Of a stretch of DNA of 10,167 nt, positions 1 to 7,348 are shown piece by piece (the stretch's first letter is position 1; every line of letters begins with the position of its first letter). A model generated the notes under the pieces. The model ran no database searches. It was not told the origin of the DNA and was given only the letters and a program-made list of their open reading frames with translations. Source of the stretch: an uncultured Kineothrix sp. (GTDB taxonomy: Bacteria; Bacillota; Clostridia; Lachnospirales; Lachnospiraceae); contig CAJUMD010000119.1 of NCBI GenBank assembly GCA_910587275.1, positions 1 to 10,167 on the forward strand. Reading direction: 5' to 3'. The position numbers were made by a program, and so were the translations under genes.

Positions 1-46
1 GTTAAAGTTTCCTTGCGCCCCAAGGGGCGGGGAATGTACCCACATT
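1..46. other. Sequence beyond the GH31 stop, unassigned
   Basis: It contains the near-palindrome CGCCCC-AA-GGGGCG (16-29) inside a GC-rich block. No frame resembles the C-terminal domain that a GH31 enzyme should have here. It could be the edge of an insertion or the product of a deletion; the window ends too soon to tell. Confidence 0.35.
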
Positions 47-1855
47 TCATTCAAAGAACATGGTACGGATTAACGGCGCGCCGTTTTCGGATGCTTCCGC
101 AAAAAGCCCCTTGATATAATCGTGCATACCGATGCGGATATCATAATATTTCTTCATGATGCGGTAATTTTCCTCCCCGTAGCTCCAAAGCTCATTGGGC
201 TGCCCTGTATGGAGATAGCCGCCGCCCCAGTCACGGTCGTCCAACGGTGGAATGTTGTACGGTCCCCTGTCGCCGTGCATACGGAATACCGCGGAGTAAA
301 CCGCAAACTCATACCAGCGGATCAAAAGCTGCCGGAAATCAGGATTGTTGACATCATCCGTCATAAAGCCCCCGATATCCGTGGTCCACCAAGGAATCCC
401 CGCAAGCCCCATGTTTAATCCCGCCTGTACCTGGTCGTAAAAGGCTTCAAACGTGCTGGGAACATCCCCCGACCAAACCACATTTCCGTATTTCTGGCTG
501 CCCGCCCAGGCACAGCGCAGCAGGTTCACCACACTGCCATCCCCCTGTTCTTTCATATGGTCGTAAAAAAGGCGGCTGTAAAGCTGCGGATACATATTGC
601 TGCATGACAGCGCAGGTCCCTCCAAATAGCGGTAATTTTCAAAATCATACACCCCGTAATCCGGCTCGGAATTATCCAGCCAGAAAGCGTCTATGCCATA
701 GTCATAATAATTCTTTTTGCAGACCTCCCACACATATTTTCTCGTTTCGGGATTAAACACATCGATTTCCACACAGTCCCCCTGGTAATCATAGGTCTGC
801 GCTGCGCCCCGCTCCGTACGGATTAACAGCCCCTGTTCCATCATTGGCCCGAAATTTTCGCTTTTCCGGTCCACCGAAGGCCATACCGATACGATTACCT
901 TAATTCCCATCCTGTGCAGTTCATCCACCATGGCTTTCGGGTCCGGCCAGTATGTTTTGTCAAATTTCCAGTCGCCCTGCACCGTCCAATGGAAGAAATC
1001 AATGACAATCAAATCAATCTGAATCCCCTCCTTTTGGTACCGGCGGGCAACGGAAAGCACTTCCTCCTGCGTCCGGTAACGCAGCTTGCACTGCCACAGC
1101 CCCATACGGTCCTCCGGGAATGCGGGAGCATGTCCTGTTACCGCCGTGTAATTTTGGAGAATCTGCTTCGGACCATCCGCAACGGTTATCCAGTAATCCA
1201 TCTGTTTCGTGGAACGGGCGGTCCATTCCGTATAATTTTTGCCAAACGTCACCTGCCCCACCGCCGGATTGTTCCAAAGCATACCGTAGCCCAGGCTGGA
1301 AACCGCAAACGGCACGGAAATTTGGGAATTGCGCTGCGCCAGTTCTAACACGCAGCCCTTCATATCCATGTACGGCTGCTGGTACTGTCCCATCCCGAAT
1401 ATTTTCTCTCCGTCGCTGCCCTCAAATTTTACGCTTAAACCGAATTCGCTGCCGCCGATGATTCCTTTCCACTCCCTGCTGTTTATCTTCAGGCAGCGGC
1501 TCTCCTTACTGACCGTACCGTCATAATTGCGGAAATACTCCCGCAGGATTTTCTTCCCGTCCCTGTAAAACGTCAGTACACCCCTGAAATTCACTTCTGC
1601 CCGGATGCGCCCGTTGGTGATGGATGCCGCCTGTTTCCGGTCCACCGTACCGTCGCCTCCCAAATAATCCTCCTCATGAATCTCCACTACCGACTCCTGC
1701 GGTCCTGCTTCTTCCGTCAGCGCCCAATCCTGTTCCGTAAACTCCCACAGTCTTGTGGCACGCACTCTGAGGGAATCCTTCCCCCATGCCTCAATCCGCA
1801 GCGTTTCCCCGTTGCAGCGCGCAACCAATGTCCCTTTTCCCTTTTCAAACCGCAT
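47..1855 (-). CDS. GH31 family alpha-glycosidase (alpha-xylosidase/alpha-glucosidase type), C-terminally truncated
   Basis: Cytoplasmic retaining glycoside hydrolase expected to remove alpha-linked xylose or glucose from oligosaccharides; no signal peptide is visible. Of 602 residues, about 1-240 form the N-terminal beta-sandwich (GMGQYQQ near 155) and about 240-590 the (beta/alpha)8 barrel. The nucleophile is D394 in FWLDNSEPD and the acid/base is D464 in VWSGD; the 70-residue gap fits GH31. The DNSEPD form and IDFFHW...WPDP resemble alpha-xylosidase-like members, but substrate cannot be fixed. The start is supported by AAGGAGG just upstream. The frame ends at RTMFFE, where relatives continue with an FPxD... 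segment and the proximal C-terminal beta-sandwich. Roughly 80 or more residues are therefore missing, and none of the three frames past the stop restores them. Activity is doubtful: this may be a pseudogene or disrupted copy. Its divergent neighbour is a dead AraC regulator, probably its former activator. Family assignment is sure; function is not. Confidence 0.9.
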   Translation of the reverse strand: MRFEKGKGTLVARCNGETLRIEAWGKDSLRVRATRLWEFTEQDWALTEEAGPQESVVEIHEEDYLGGDGTVDRKQAASITNGRIRAEVNFRGVLTFYRDGKKILREYFRNYDGTVSKESRCLKINSREWKGIIGGSEFGLSVKFEGSDGEKIFGMGQYQQPYMDMKGCVLELAQRNSQISVPFAVSSLGYGMLWNNPAVGQVTFGKNYTEWTARSTKQMDYWITVADGPKQILQNYTAVTGHAPAFPEDRMGLWQCKLRYRTQEEVLSVARRYQKEGIQIDLIVIDFFHWTVQGDWKFDKTYWPDPKAMVDELHRMGIKVIVSVWPSVDRKSENFGPMMEQGLLIRTERGAAQTYDYQGDCVEIDVFNPETRKYVWEVCKKNYYDYGIDAFWLDNSEPDYGVYDFENYRYLEGPALSCSNMYPQLYSRLFYDHMKEQGDGSVVNLLRCAWAGSQKYGNVVWSGDVPSTFEAFYDQVQAGLNMGLAGIPWWTTDIGGFMTDDVNNPDFRQLLIRWYEFAVYSAVFRMHGDRGPYNIPPLDDRDWGGGYLHTGQPNELWSYGEENYRIMKKYYDIRIGMHDYIKGLFAEASENGAPLIRTMFFE

Positions 1856-1931
1856 CCTACTTCCTCCTTATTCCTTCCTGAATTTAAAATCCGCTCCGCA
1901 CGCCAAAAAAGGTGGCATCCCGTCCATACTT

Positions 1932-2270
1932 GTATTATACAGAACCTCCACGCCCTGTCGGTGCCTCCCGGTACACCGCTTGCTTTCTATGCGGTGGTTT
2001 TCGGGCGGGAGCTGATTTACAGCTACGGCAACGACGATATCCAGCAGAAATACATGAAGCGCCAGGCATCGGGCGGACTTCTTTTCCGTGACCATTTTCC
2101 CGCGGGCAGCTTATGCCGCCCCTTTCGGAAATACGCTCCCTGTACCGTCAGGGTACCGGTGGCAACGAACAGTTAATCAAATCGGAACTGCTGCGCCTGT
2201 GGCATTTCCTCTGCCGGTGTACATGCACTGTACGCCGAAGGAATACCGCAGGAAAAGCGGCGGGAAATAA
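1932..2270 (+). pseudogene. AraC-family transcriptional regulator remnant (frameshifted, HTH domain mostly deleted)
   Basis: Three plus-strand frames together spell parts of one AraC-type regulator. From about 1940 to 2110 one frame reads LHALSVPPGTPLAFYAVVF, then GRELIYSYGNDDIQQKYM, typical of the sugar-sensing cupin half. From about 2110 to 2210 a second frame reads EIRSLYRQGTGGNEQLIKSE then LLRLWHFL, the linker helices before the DNA-binding domain. From about 2220 a third frame reads TPKEYRRKSGGK and stops at 2268-2270, matching the usual extreme C-terminus (G-x-TPKEYRR). The two-helix HTH region, about 100 codons, is absent between the second and third pieces, and the first part of the cupin domain is also missing. 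The gene is therefore dead. Its orientation, divergent from GH31, is the classic arrangement of a sugar-responsive activator and its target. The assignment is by residue pattern only. Confidence 0.72.
1934..1961 (-). promoter_or_regulatory. Candidate promoter of the GH31 gene
   Basis: On the minus strand a perfect TATAAT (1934-1939) is preceded, after 16 bases, by CCGACA (1956-1961, four of six matches to TTGACA). It lies about 80 bases upstream of the GH31 start. It sits within the AraC relic, so it may be fortuitous or recruited after that gene decayed. No operator-like repeat was recognised beside it. Confidence 0.45.
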
Positions 2271-2285
2271 AAAGCCACTGCCGTA

Positions 2286-3635
2286 TCACAACCCAAGCAC
2301 CTGCCCCGCAATGGCAAAATAAATAACCAAAGACAGCGCATCCACTATCGTGGTAATGAACGGGCTTGCCATCACCGCCGGATCAAAGCCCACGCGTTTT
2401 GCCAAAACCGGAAGGGTACAGCCAATCATCTTGGCGATGGCAACCGCCGCGATTAATGTCAGGCATACCACCACCGCCACCTGGAGCCCCACCCGGTCAA
2501 ACAGCATCAACTTTGCAAAATATGCCGCCGAGAGCGTCGTACCGCAAAGGAGCGCCACCCGCAGCTCCTTCCAGATGATTTTCGGCACATCCGCATAATC
2601 GATTTCGTTTAACGACAGTCCGCGGATGATGGTAACGCTCGCCTGCCCCCCGGCATTGCCCCCGGTATCCATTAACATCGGGATAAACGCCGTAAGGATG
2701 GGGAATATGCTGAGCGCATCCTCAAACGAGGTGATAATGCTTCCCGTAAAAGTGGCGGAAATCATCAGGAGCAAAAGCCACGGAATCCTCTTTTTCCAAG
2801 TCTCCCATACCCCCGTTTTCATATAAGGCTTGTCGCTCGGCACGATAGCCGCCATCTTTTCGATATCCTCCGTAGCTTCTTCCTGCAGGATATCCACCAC
2901 GTCGTCCACCGTAATGATGCCCACCAGCCTGCCTTCGTTGTCCGCAACGGGCATGGAAGTAAAATCATACTTTTGGAACTGCCTTGCCACTTCCTCCTGA
3001 TCCATCATCGTATTTAAGTAAATCACGTTTTCATGCATGATTTCCCCGATAACTGCATCGGAAGGGCTGATGAGCAGGTAACGCAGCGCCACGGTCCCTA
3101 CCAGAATCCGTTTGGCATCCAGTACGTAACAGATATTAATGGTCTCACTGTCCACCCCTACCTGGCGGATTCTGGCGATGGCATCCTCCACCGTCATGTT
3201 TTCCTTTAAGTCCACATATTCCACCGTCATGATACTTCCGGCGGAATCCTCCGGGTAGCGCAGCAGGTGGTTGATGTCCCGCCTCGTTTCCGCGCTGGCA
3301 TTCGCCAACAGCTTCTTTACGATATTCGCTGGCATTTCCTCCAATAAATCCGTGGCATCGTCCGCCATCAGGTTATCGATGATGTTCGCCGCTTCCCGGT
3401 CGGATAGGGACACGATAATAAGCTGCTGGCTCTCCACTTCCAAATACGAAAAAATATCCGCAGCCATGCTTTTTGGCAGGATGCGGAATATCTTTAACAT
3501 CTCTCCTTCTTCCAGTTCCTCCATGGCTGCCGCGATATCCACGATATTCATGTCCGCCATCCGCTGGCGGAGCCTTGTATACTGTTTGTCCTCCAGCAAT
3601 TCCCGGATAACTTCAAAGTCCCTGATTTCTTCCAT
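2286..3635 (-). CDS. mgtE: Magnesium transporter MgtE
   Basis: Inner-membrane Mg2+ channel/transporter that works as a homodimer and is gated by cytosolic Mg2+. In order: an N-terminal superhelical MgtE_N domain (about 1-130), tandem CBS domains (about 135-255; IMHENVIYLNTMMDQEEVAR and GIITVDDVVDILQEE), a plug helix, then five membrane helices (about 282-449). The ion-path signature MDTGGNAGGQAS is at 322-333, and the conserved membrane aspartate D432 lies in SPFITTIVDALS. At 449 residues it is full length. An alternative ATG at 3639-3641 would add two residues, but the AGAGGA site is only a few bases from it and is well spaced for the ATG ending at 3635, so the latter is preferred. It lies 45 bases after yigZ on the same strand, with no clear promoter or room for an Mg2+ M-box between them, so co-transcription is likely. 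The convergent AraC relic ends 15 bases beyond its stop. Confidence 0.95.
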   Translation of the reverse strand: MEEIRDFEVIRELLEDKQYTRLRQRMADMNIVDIAAAMEELEEGEMLKIFRILPKSMAADIFSYLEVESQQLIIVSLSDREAANIIDNLMADDATDLLEEMPANIVKKLLANASAETRRDINHLLRYPEDSAGSIMTVEYVDLKENMTVEDAIARIRQVGVDSETINICYVLDAKRILVGTVALRYLLISPSDAVIGEIMHENVIYLNTMMDQEEVARQFQKYDFTSMPVADNEGRLVGIITVDDVVDILQEEATEDIEKMAAIVPSDKPYMKTGVWETWKKRIPWLLLLMISATFTGSIITSFEDALSIFPILTAFIPMLMDTGGNAGGQASVTIIRGLSLNEIDYADVPKIIWKELRVALLCGTTLSAAYFAKLMLFDRVGLQVAVVVCLTLIAAVAIAKMIGCTLPVLAKRVGFDPAVMASPFITTIVDALSLVIYFAIAGQVLGL

Positions 3636-3680
3636 CGCCATGTTCCTCTATTATCAAACTCTGTCAACTGTCTTCCATGC

Positions 3681-4367
3681 TTAAACCGCCGTATCTTCAA
3701 AATAGGAATTTCCCATTTCCGTTATCTTCACCCTTCCCGCCGTGGCTTCCGTCAGCTCCTTCTTAAACCTGTCCCGTTCCTCATAAGGTACCGTCAGCTT
3801 AAGCCGCACGCATTCCGTATATTCCGTCTGCGCGTTGCCAATCCCCATCTGTCCGAGCAGGTATTGGATCTTCCCGATACCGTTATAATCCGTTTCCACC
3901 GCAAACTCCGTGCCGTAACGCACCGTTACCGCCTGCGACGCCGCAAGCCCTGCCTGTACCGCCTGCGTATATGCCCGCACTAACCCGCCCGTGCCAAGGA
4001 GCGTGCCGCCAAAATACCTGGTCACCACCACTGCCGCATTGCGCACGCCGGAGGAAAGCAGCGTCTCTAACATGGGTTTCCCCGCCGTTCCCGCCGGTTC
4101 CCCGTCATCGCTGCAGCGGGTAGACTGCGCCCGTTCCCCGATGACAAACGCCGAACAGTTATGTCTGGCATCCCAATACTTCTTTTTCATGGCATCTATG
4201 AAAGCCGCCGCTTCCTCCTCCGAGGAAACGGGGGAAAGCGTTGCGATAAAGCGGGATTTCTTCTCCACAATTTCCCCGCTGCCGCCCCTTTTTAACATTT
4301 TATATGGCAAAAATGCCTGTTCCTGTCCCGCCATCCTTTTACCGCCCCAATCCATTCCGCCGGACAT
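3681..4367 (-). CDS. yigZ: YigZ/IMPACT family protein (UPF0029 plus DUF1949)
   Basis: Cytosolic protein of the YigZ/YvyE family, related to eukaryotic IMPACT; its biochemical role in bacteria is not settled. Of 228 residues, the family entry motif EKKSRFIA is at 35-42. The UPF0029 core carries ARHNCSAFVIGE (67-78), SDDGEPAGTAGKPML (86-100) and RYFGGTLLGTGGLVRAY (117-133). The ferredoxin-like C-terminal domain starts near TDYNGIGKIQYLL (159-171). The chosen start has AAGAGGA eight bases upstream. An internal Met12 would give a length closer to many homologues but has a weaker site, so the first 11 residues are uncertain. It is the first gene of a probable yigZ-mgtE unit, with a promoter at 4410-4438. 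Confidence 0.93.
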   Translation of the reverse strand: MSGGMDWGGKRMAGQEQAFLPYKMLKRGGSGEIVEKKSRFIATLSPVSSEEEAAAFIDAMKKKYWDARHNCSAFVIGERAQSTRCSDDGEPAGTAGKPMLETLLSSGVRNAAVVVTRYFGGTLLGTGGLVRAYTQAVQAGLAASQAVTVRYGTEFAVETDYNGIGKIQYLLGQMGIGNAQTEYTECVRLKLTVPYEERDRFKKELTEATAGRVKITEMGNSYFEDTAV

Positions 4368-4409
4368 AAAAACCGTCCTCTTGGTCTCTTAAGCCCGCAG
4401 TTCCATAAT

Positions 4410-4438
4410 ATTTTAGCATAAATGGGAATAAAAGTGTA
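4410..4438 (-). promoter_or_regulatory. Candidate promoter for yigZ-mgtE
   Basis: Minus strand: TAAAAT at 4410-4415 with a TGC extension directly upstream (extended -10), a 17-base spacer, and a weak -35 TACACT at 4433-4438. It lies about 43 bases upstream of the yigZ start in an AT-rich divergent intergenic region. Only three of six -35 positions match consensus, so the extended -10 carries the call. Confidence 0.5.
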
Positions 4439-4488
4439 CCGAATTGTAAATAATTTCTTAATATAAAGTAAGATTTTCATGAAAAAAC

Positions 4489-4517
4489 TTTTTTTTCCAT
4501 CCATTGTTTGTTATAAT
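4489..4517 (+). promoter_or_regulatory. Extended -10 promoter of the class A PBP gene
   Basis: A perfect TATAAT at 4512-4517 is preceded by TGT, giving an extended -10. At 17-base spacing the -35 position (4489-4494) is only a run of T, so the extended -10 probably dominates. It lies 47 bases upstream of the start codon. The T-rich tract 4489-4496 could act as an UP-like or curved element. Confidence 0.6.
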
Positions 4518-4550
4518 CGTAATGTTAGTTGTGCTTATTATGCACACTTC

Positions 4551-4557
4551 AAGGAGG
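4551..4557 (+). promoter_or_regulatory. Ribosome binding site deciding the PBP start
   Basis: AAGGAGG ends seven bases before the ATG at 4565. An in-frame upstream ATG at 4529 would put this site inside the coding region and would add MCLLCTLQGGQF, unlike a PBP N-terminus, so 4565 is preferred. Confidence 0.85.
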
Positions 4558-4564
4558 ACAATTC

Positions 4565-7285
4565 ATGAACTACGGAAAAAAAGGAGTCCGCCGCAAACAA
4601 CGGGCGCTCCATTCTAAATCTGAGAAGTGGGGGAAGAAATTTGCACTTACCTTTTTTAACGTCATGCTGGCAGGCATTGTGGCAGTCGGCATCCTGGGGG
4701 CAAGCGTAGGCTTCGGCGTATTCCGGGGCATCATCGATACCGCGCCGGAAATCGGCAACATCAACGTACAGCCTACCGGATTTTCCACTTTTGTCTACGA
4801 CATCGACGGCAACCAGACGGCAAAACTGATCGCTGAAAATTCCAACCGTATCCCGGTTACCATGGATATGATACCCGAAAACCTTGCCCATGCGTTTGTC
4901 GCCATCGAGGACGAACGTTTTTATGAGCACAACGGCATCGACATCAAAGGTATCATCCGTGCCGGTATTAGAGGCATTACCAGCGGACATTTTTCGGAAG
5001 GTGCAAGTACCATCACACAGCAGTTGTTAAAAAATAATGTATTTACCGACTGGACGAAAGAGGAACGCGGTCTGAACATGGACAAAATCGAGCGTAAAAT
5101 CCAGGAGCAGTACCTTGCCCTTGAACTGGAAAAAACTTCCACCAAGGACGAGATTCTCTTAAATTACATGAACTCCATCAATCTCGGACAGAATACGTTA
5201 GGGGTACAGGCTGCCTCACAGCGTTATTTCAACAAATCGGTCAGCGAACTTACCCTTTCCGAATGTGCGGTCATTGCCAGCATCACGCAGAACCCGTCCC
5301 GCCTCAATCCTATTTCCCACCCGGAAGACAACGCAAAAAGGCGGGAAAAAGTCCTGAATAACATGCTGGAACAGGAGTACATCACACAGGCGGAATACGA
5401 TGCCGCCATGGGGGACGACGTATATTCCCGCATCCAAATCACGAACGAAAAGGTTGAGGAGACTTCCATCAATACATACTTTGTGGATGCCCTGACCGAC
5501 GATGTACTGGAAGATCTGGTTGCCGCAGGTTATAACGAAACACAGGCATATACCCTGCTCTACACCGGCGGCTTAAAAATATACTCCACGCAGGACCCTG
5601 CCATTCAGGCAATCTGCGATGAAGTATTCAGCAATGAGGAAAATTACCCCGCAAACGTGAAATGGCAGTTAAACTACGAATTGACCATTGAGAAGCCGAA
5701 CGGGGATTTGGAAAACCACAGTACGGAAATGTACCAAAGCTATTATAAGGAACAGGACCGCAATTTTAACCTGCTCTACACTTCTAAGGAGGAAGCGGAG
5801 GAAGCCATCGCGAATTATAAACTTGCCGTCATGGGCAGCGGGGACAAGGTACACGGAGAGAAAATCACCCTTACGCCACAGCCCCAGGTTTCCCTTATGG
5901 TGGAAGACCAAAGCACCGGTGCGGTCGTTGCCATGGTGGGCGGCCGCGGTGCCAAGGAGGGTAGCCGTACCTTAAACCGTGCCACGGATACGGTCCGCCA
6001 GCCCGGTTCCACGTTCAAGGTACTCTCCACCTACGCCCCCGCACTTGACAACGCGGGACTGACCCTTGCCACGGTGCAGAACGACGCCCCCTTCCATTAT
6101 GCCGGCGGCACGCCCGTCCGCAACTGGTACGGCGAAGCCTACCGCGGGCTCTGTTCCCTGCGTCTTGGAATCCAGGACTCGTTAAACATTGTGGCGGTAA
6201 AGACGCTGACACAGATTACCCCAAGGCTCGGTTTTGACTATTTACAGGAATTCGGTTTCACCACTTTGGTGGAATCCAAGGAAATCAACGGGAAAATATA
6301 CAGCGACATCCAACAGTCCCTGGCCCTTGGCGGCATCACGGACGGTGTCACCAACGAGGAGCTGAACGCGGGTTACGCCACCATTGCCAACCACGGCACC
6401 TATATCAAGCCGAAACTGTACAATACGGTGGTGGACCACGACGGCAATGTCATCCTCGACAATACGATGCCGGAAACCAAACAGGTCATCAAGGAAACTA
6501 CCGCGTTCCTGCTGACCGATGCCATGGTAGACGTTGTCACGAAAGGTACCGGCGGCTCCGTTAATTTCGGCGGCATGGCAATCGCCGGAAAGACGGGAAC
6601 CACCTCCAAATATAACGACGTATGGTTTGCGGGATACACCCCTTATTATACGGCCACCGTTTGGGCAGGCTACGACAACAATGCCAACCTGACCGGCGAT
6701 GAAAAGAACCTTGCGAAGAAATTGTGGCGGGCAGTCATGTCACAAATCCATGCGGAGCTGCCCAATGAGCCGTTTTCCGTTCCGGCAGGCATCGTCACTG
6801 CCACGGTATGCGCCAAGTCAGGCAAGCTGCCCATACCGGGTCTTTGCGACGGTACGCTGAACACGGAATATTTTGCCGACGGCGTAACGCCCACGGAAAG
6901 CTGCGATGTGCATTACCAGGGCGCCATCTGCCAGTACTGCGGCTTACCGGCAACGGAATTCTGCCCGTTTAAGATAGAAGGCGTACTGGAACTGCTCCCG
7001 ATTGAGGATGCCTCGCTGCAAAGCGGATCTTCTACCGCCACCACACAGGTGGTAAACCCGGACGGCACGGTATCCACCGTTCCCCTTCCGGTCAACCAGA
7101 CAAATTCCTGTCCGCACACGGCGGAATTTATGTCCACGCCCGGCTGGGAAGCCGCCGTGGAAGTACAGCGCAACGAAATCATCCAGCGCGACATTTTGGC
7201 ACAGCAGCAGGCGGCAATGGAAGCGCAGCAGGAAGGGCAGCCCGCACCGGAGACAACGCCTCCGCCGGAAGCGCCTGCACAGTAA
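4565..7285 (+). CDS. Class A penicillin-binding protein (bifunctional transglycosylase/transpeptidase, PBP1A type)
   Basis: Membrane-anchored cell-wall synthase that polymerises lipid II into glycan strands and cross-links peptide stems outside the membrane. Of 906 residues, a basic cytosolic tail (1-25) precedes one membrane helix (about 26-53). The GT51 domain (about 90-270) has the catalytic Glu115 in IEDERFYEH, GASTITQQLLKNN, and the second Glu181 in KIQEQ. The transpeptidase domain (about 430-720) has all three motifs: S482xxK (GSTFK), S539-L-N and K676TGT. The extracellular C-terminal tail is Cys-rich (ICQYC, EFCPF, SCPHT), then ends in Gln-, Pro- and Glu-rich low complexity (PETTPPPEAPAQ). 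Length and motifs are those of an intact ponA/PBP1A-like enzyme. It is monocistronic, with its own promoter upstream and a strong hairpin downstream. Nothing is missing from either active site. Confidence 0.96.
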   Translation: MNYGKKGVRRKQRALHSKSEKWGKKFALTFFNVMLAGIVAVGILGASVGFGVFRGIIDTAPEIGNINVQPTGFSTFVYDIDGNQTAKLIAENSNRIPVTMDMIPENLAHAFVAIEDERFYEHNGIDIKGIIRAGIRGITSGHFSEGASTITQQLLKNNVFTDWTKEERGLNMDKIERKIQEQYLALELEKTSTKDEILLNYMNSINLGQNTLGVQAASQRYFNKSVSELTLSECAVIASITQNPSRLNPISHPEDNAKRREKVLNNMLEQEYITQAEYDAAMGDDVYSRIQITNEKVEETSINTYFVDALTDDVLEDLVAAGYNETQAYTLLYTGGLKIYSTQDPAIQAICDEVFSNEENYPANVKWQLNYELTIEKPNGDLENHSTEMYQSYYKEQDRNFNLLYTSKEEAEEAIANYKLAVMGSGDKVHGEKITLTPQPQVSLMVEDQSTGAVVAMVGGRGAKEGSRTLNRATDTVRQPGSTFKVLSTYAPALDNAGLTLATVQNDAPFHYAGGTPVRNWYGEAYRGLCSLRLGIQDSLNIVAVKTLTQITPRLGFDYLQEFGFTTLVESKEINGKIYSDIQQSLALGGITDGVTNEELNAGYATIANHGTYIKPKLYNTVVDHDGNVILDNTMPETKQVIKETTAFLLTDAMVDVVTKGTGGSVNFGGMAIAGKTGTTSKYNDVWFAGYTPYYTATVWAGYDNNANLTGDEKNLAKKLWRAVMSQIHAELPNEPFSVPAGIVTATVCAKSGKLPIPGLCDGTLNTEYFADGVTPTESCDVHYQGAICQYCGLPATEFCPFKIEGVLELLPIEDASLQSGSSTATTQVVNPDGTVSTVPLPVNQTNSCPHTAEFMSTPGWEAAVEVQRNEIIQRDILAQQQAAMEAQQEGQPAPETTPPPEAPAQ

Positions 7286-7307
7286 CGGTCTGCGCCGGAC
7301 TTAATAC

Positions 7308-7343
7308 CCCGCGGCAACCGCTGCTTGACTCATTGCCCGCGGG
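7308..7343. repeat. Imperfect inverted repeat downstream of the PBP gene
   Basis: CCCGCGGCAA (7308-7317) pairs with TTGCCCGCGGG (7333-7343), leaving one unpaired base and a 15-base loop. No T tract follows, so it is not a textbook terminator. It may be a processing or mRNA-protecting hairpin placed ahead of the main terminator. Confidence 0.5.
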
Positions 7344-7348
7344 AATAC

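Noticed and set aside
122..1526. Several plus-strand open frames of 65-144 codons opposite the GH31 gene
   Set aside because: They are antisense shadows of a gene with clear catalytic motifs; they show no family features and no ribosome binding sites.
1868..2095. A 75-codon minus-strand frame upstream of GH31
   Set aside because: It lies antisense to the AraC relic and has no recognisable domain.
1676..2176. A 166-codon plus-strand frame taken as a complete gene
   Set aside because: Its first half is antisense to the GH31 N-terminus; only the part after about 1940 has AraC character, and it continues in other frames, so it is part of a pseudogene.
3642..3680. TTGACA on the minus strand ahead of mgtE as a separate promoter
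   Set aside because: The only TATAAT-like sequence follows at about 8 bases, too close for a sigma-A promoter.
4292..4504. A 70-codon minus-strand frame in the yigZ-PBP intergenic region
   Set aside because: It covers the AT-rich divergent promoter region and overlaps the start of yigZ; lysine/phenylalanine-rich low complexity and no ribosome site.
4529..4564. Earlier ATG at 4529 as the PBP start
   Set aside because: The strong AAGGAGG lies between it and 4565, at correct spacing only for 4565, and the added residues are unlike a PBP.
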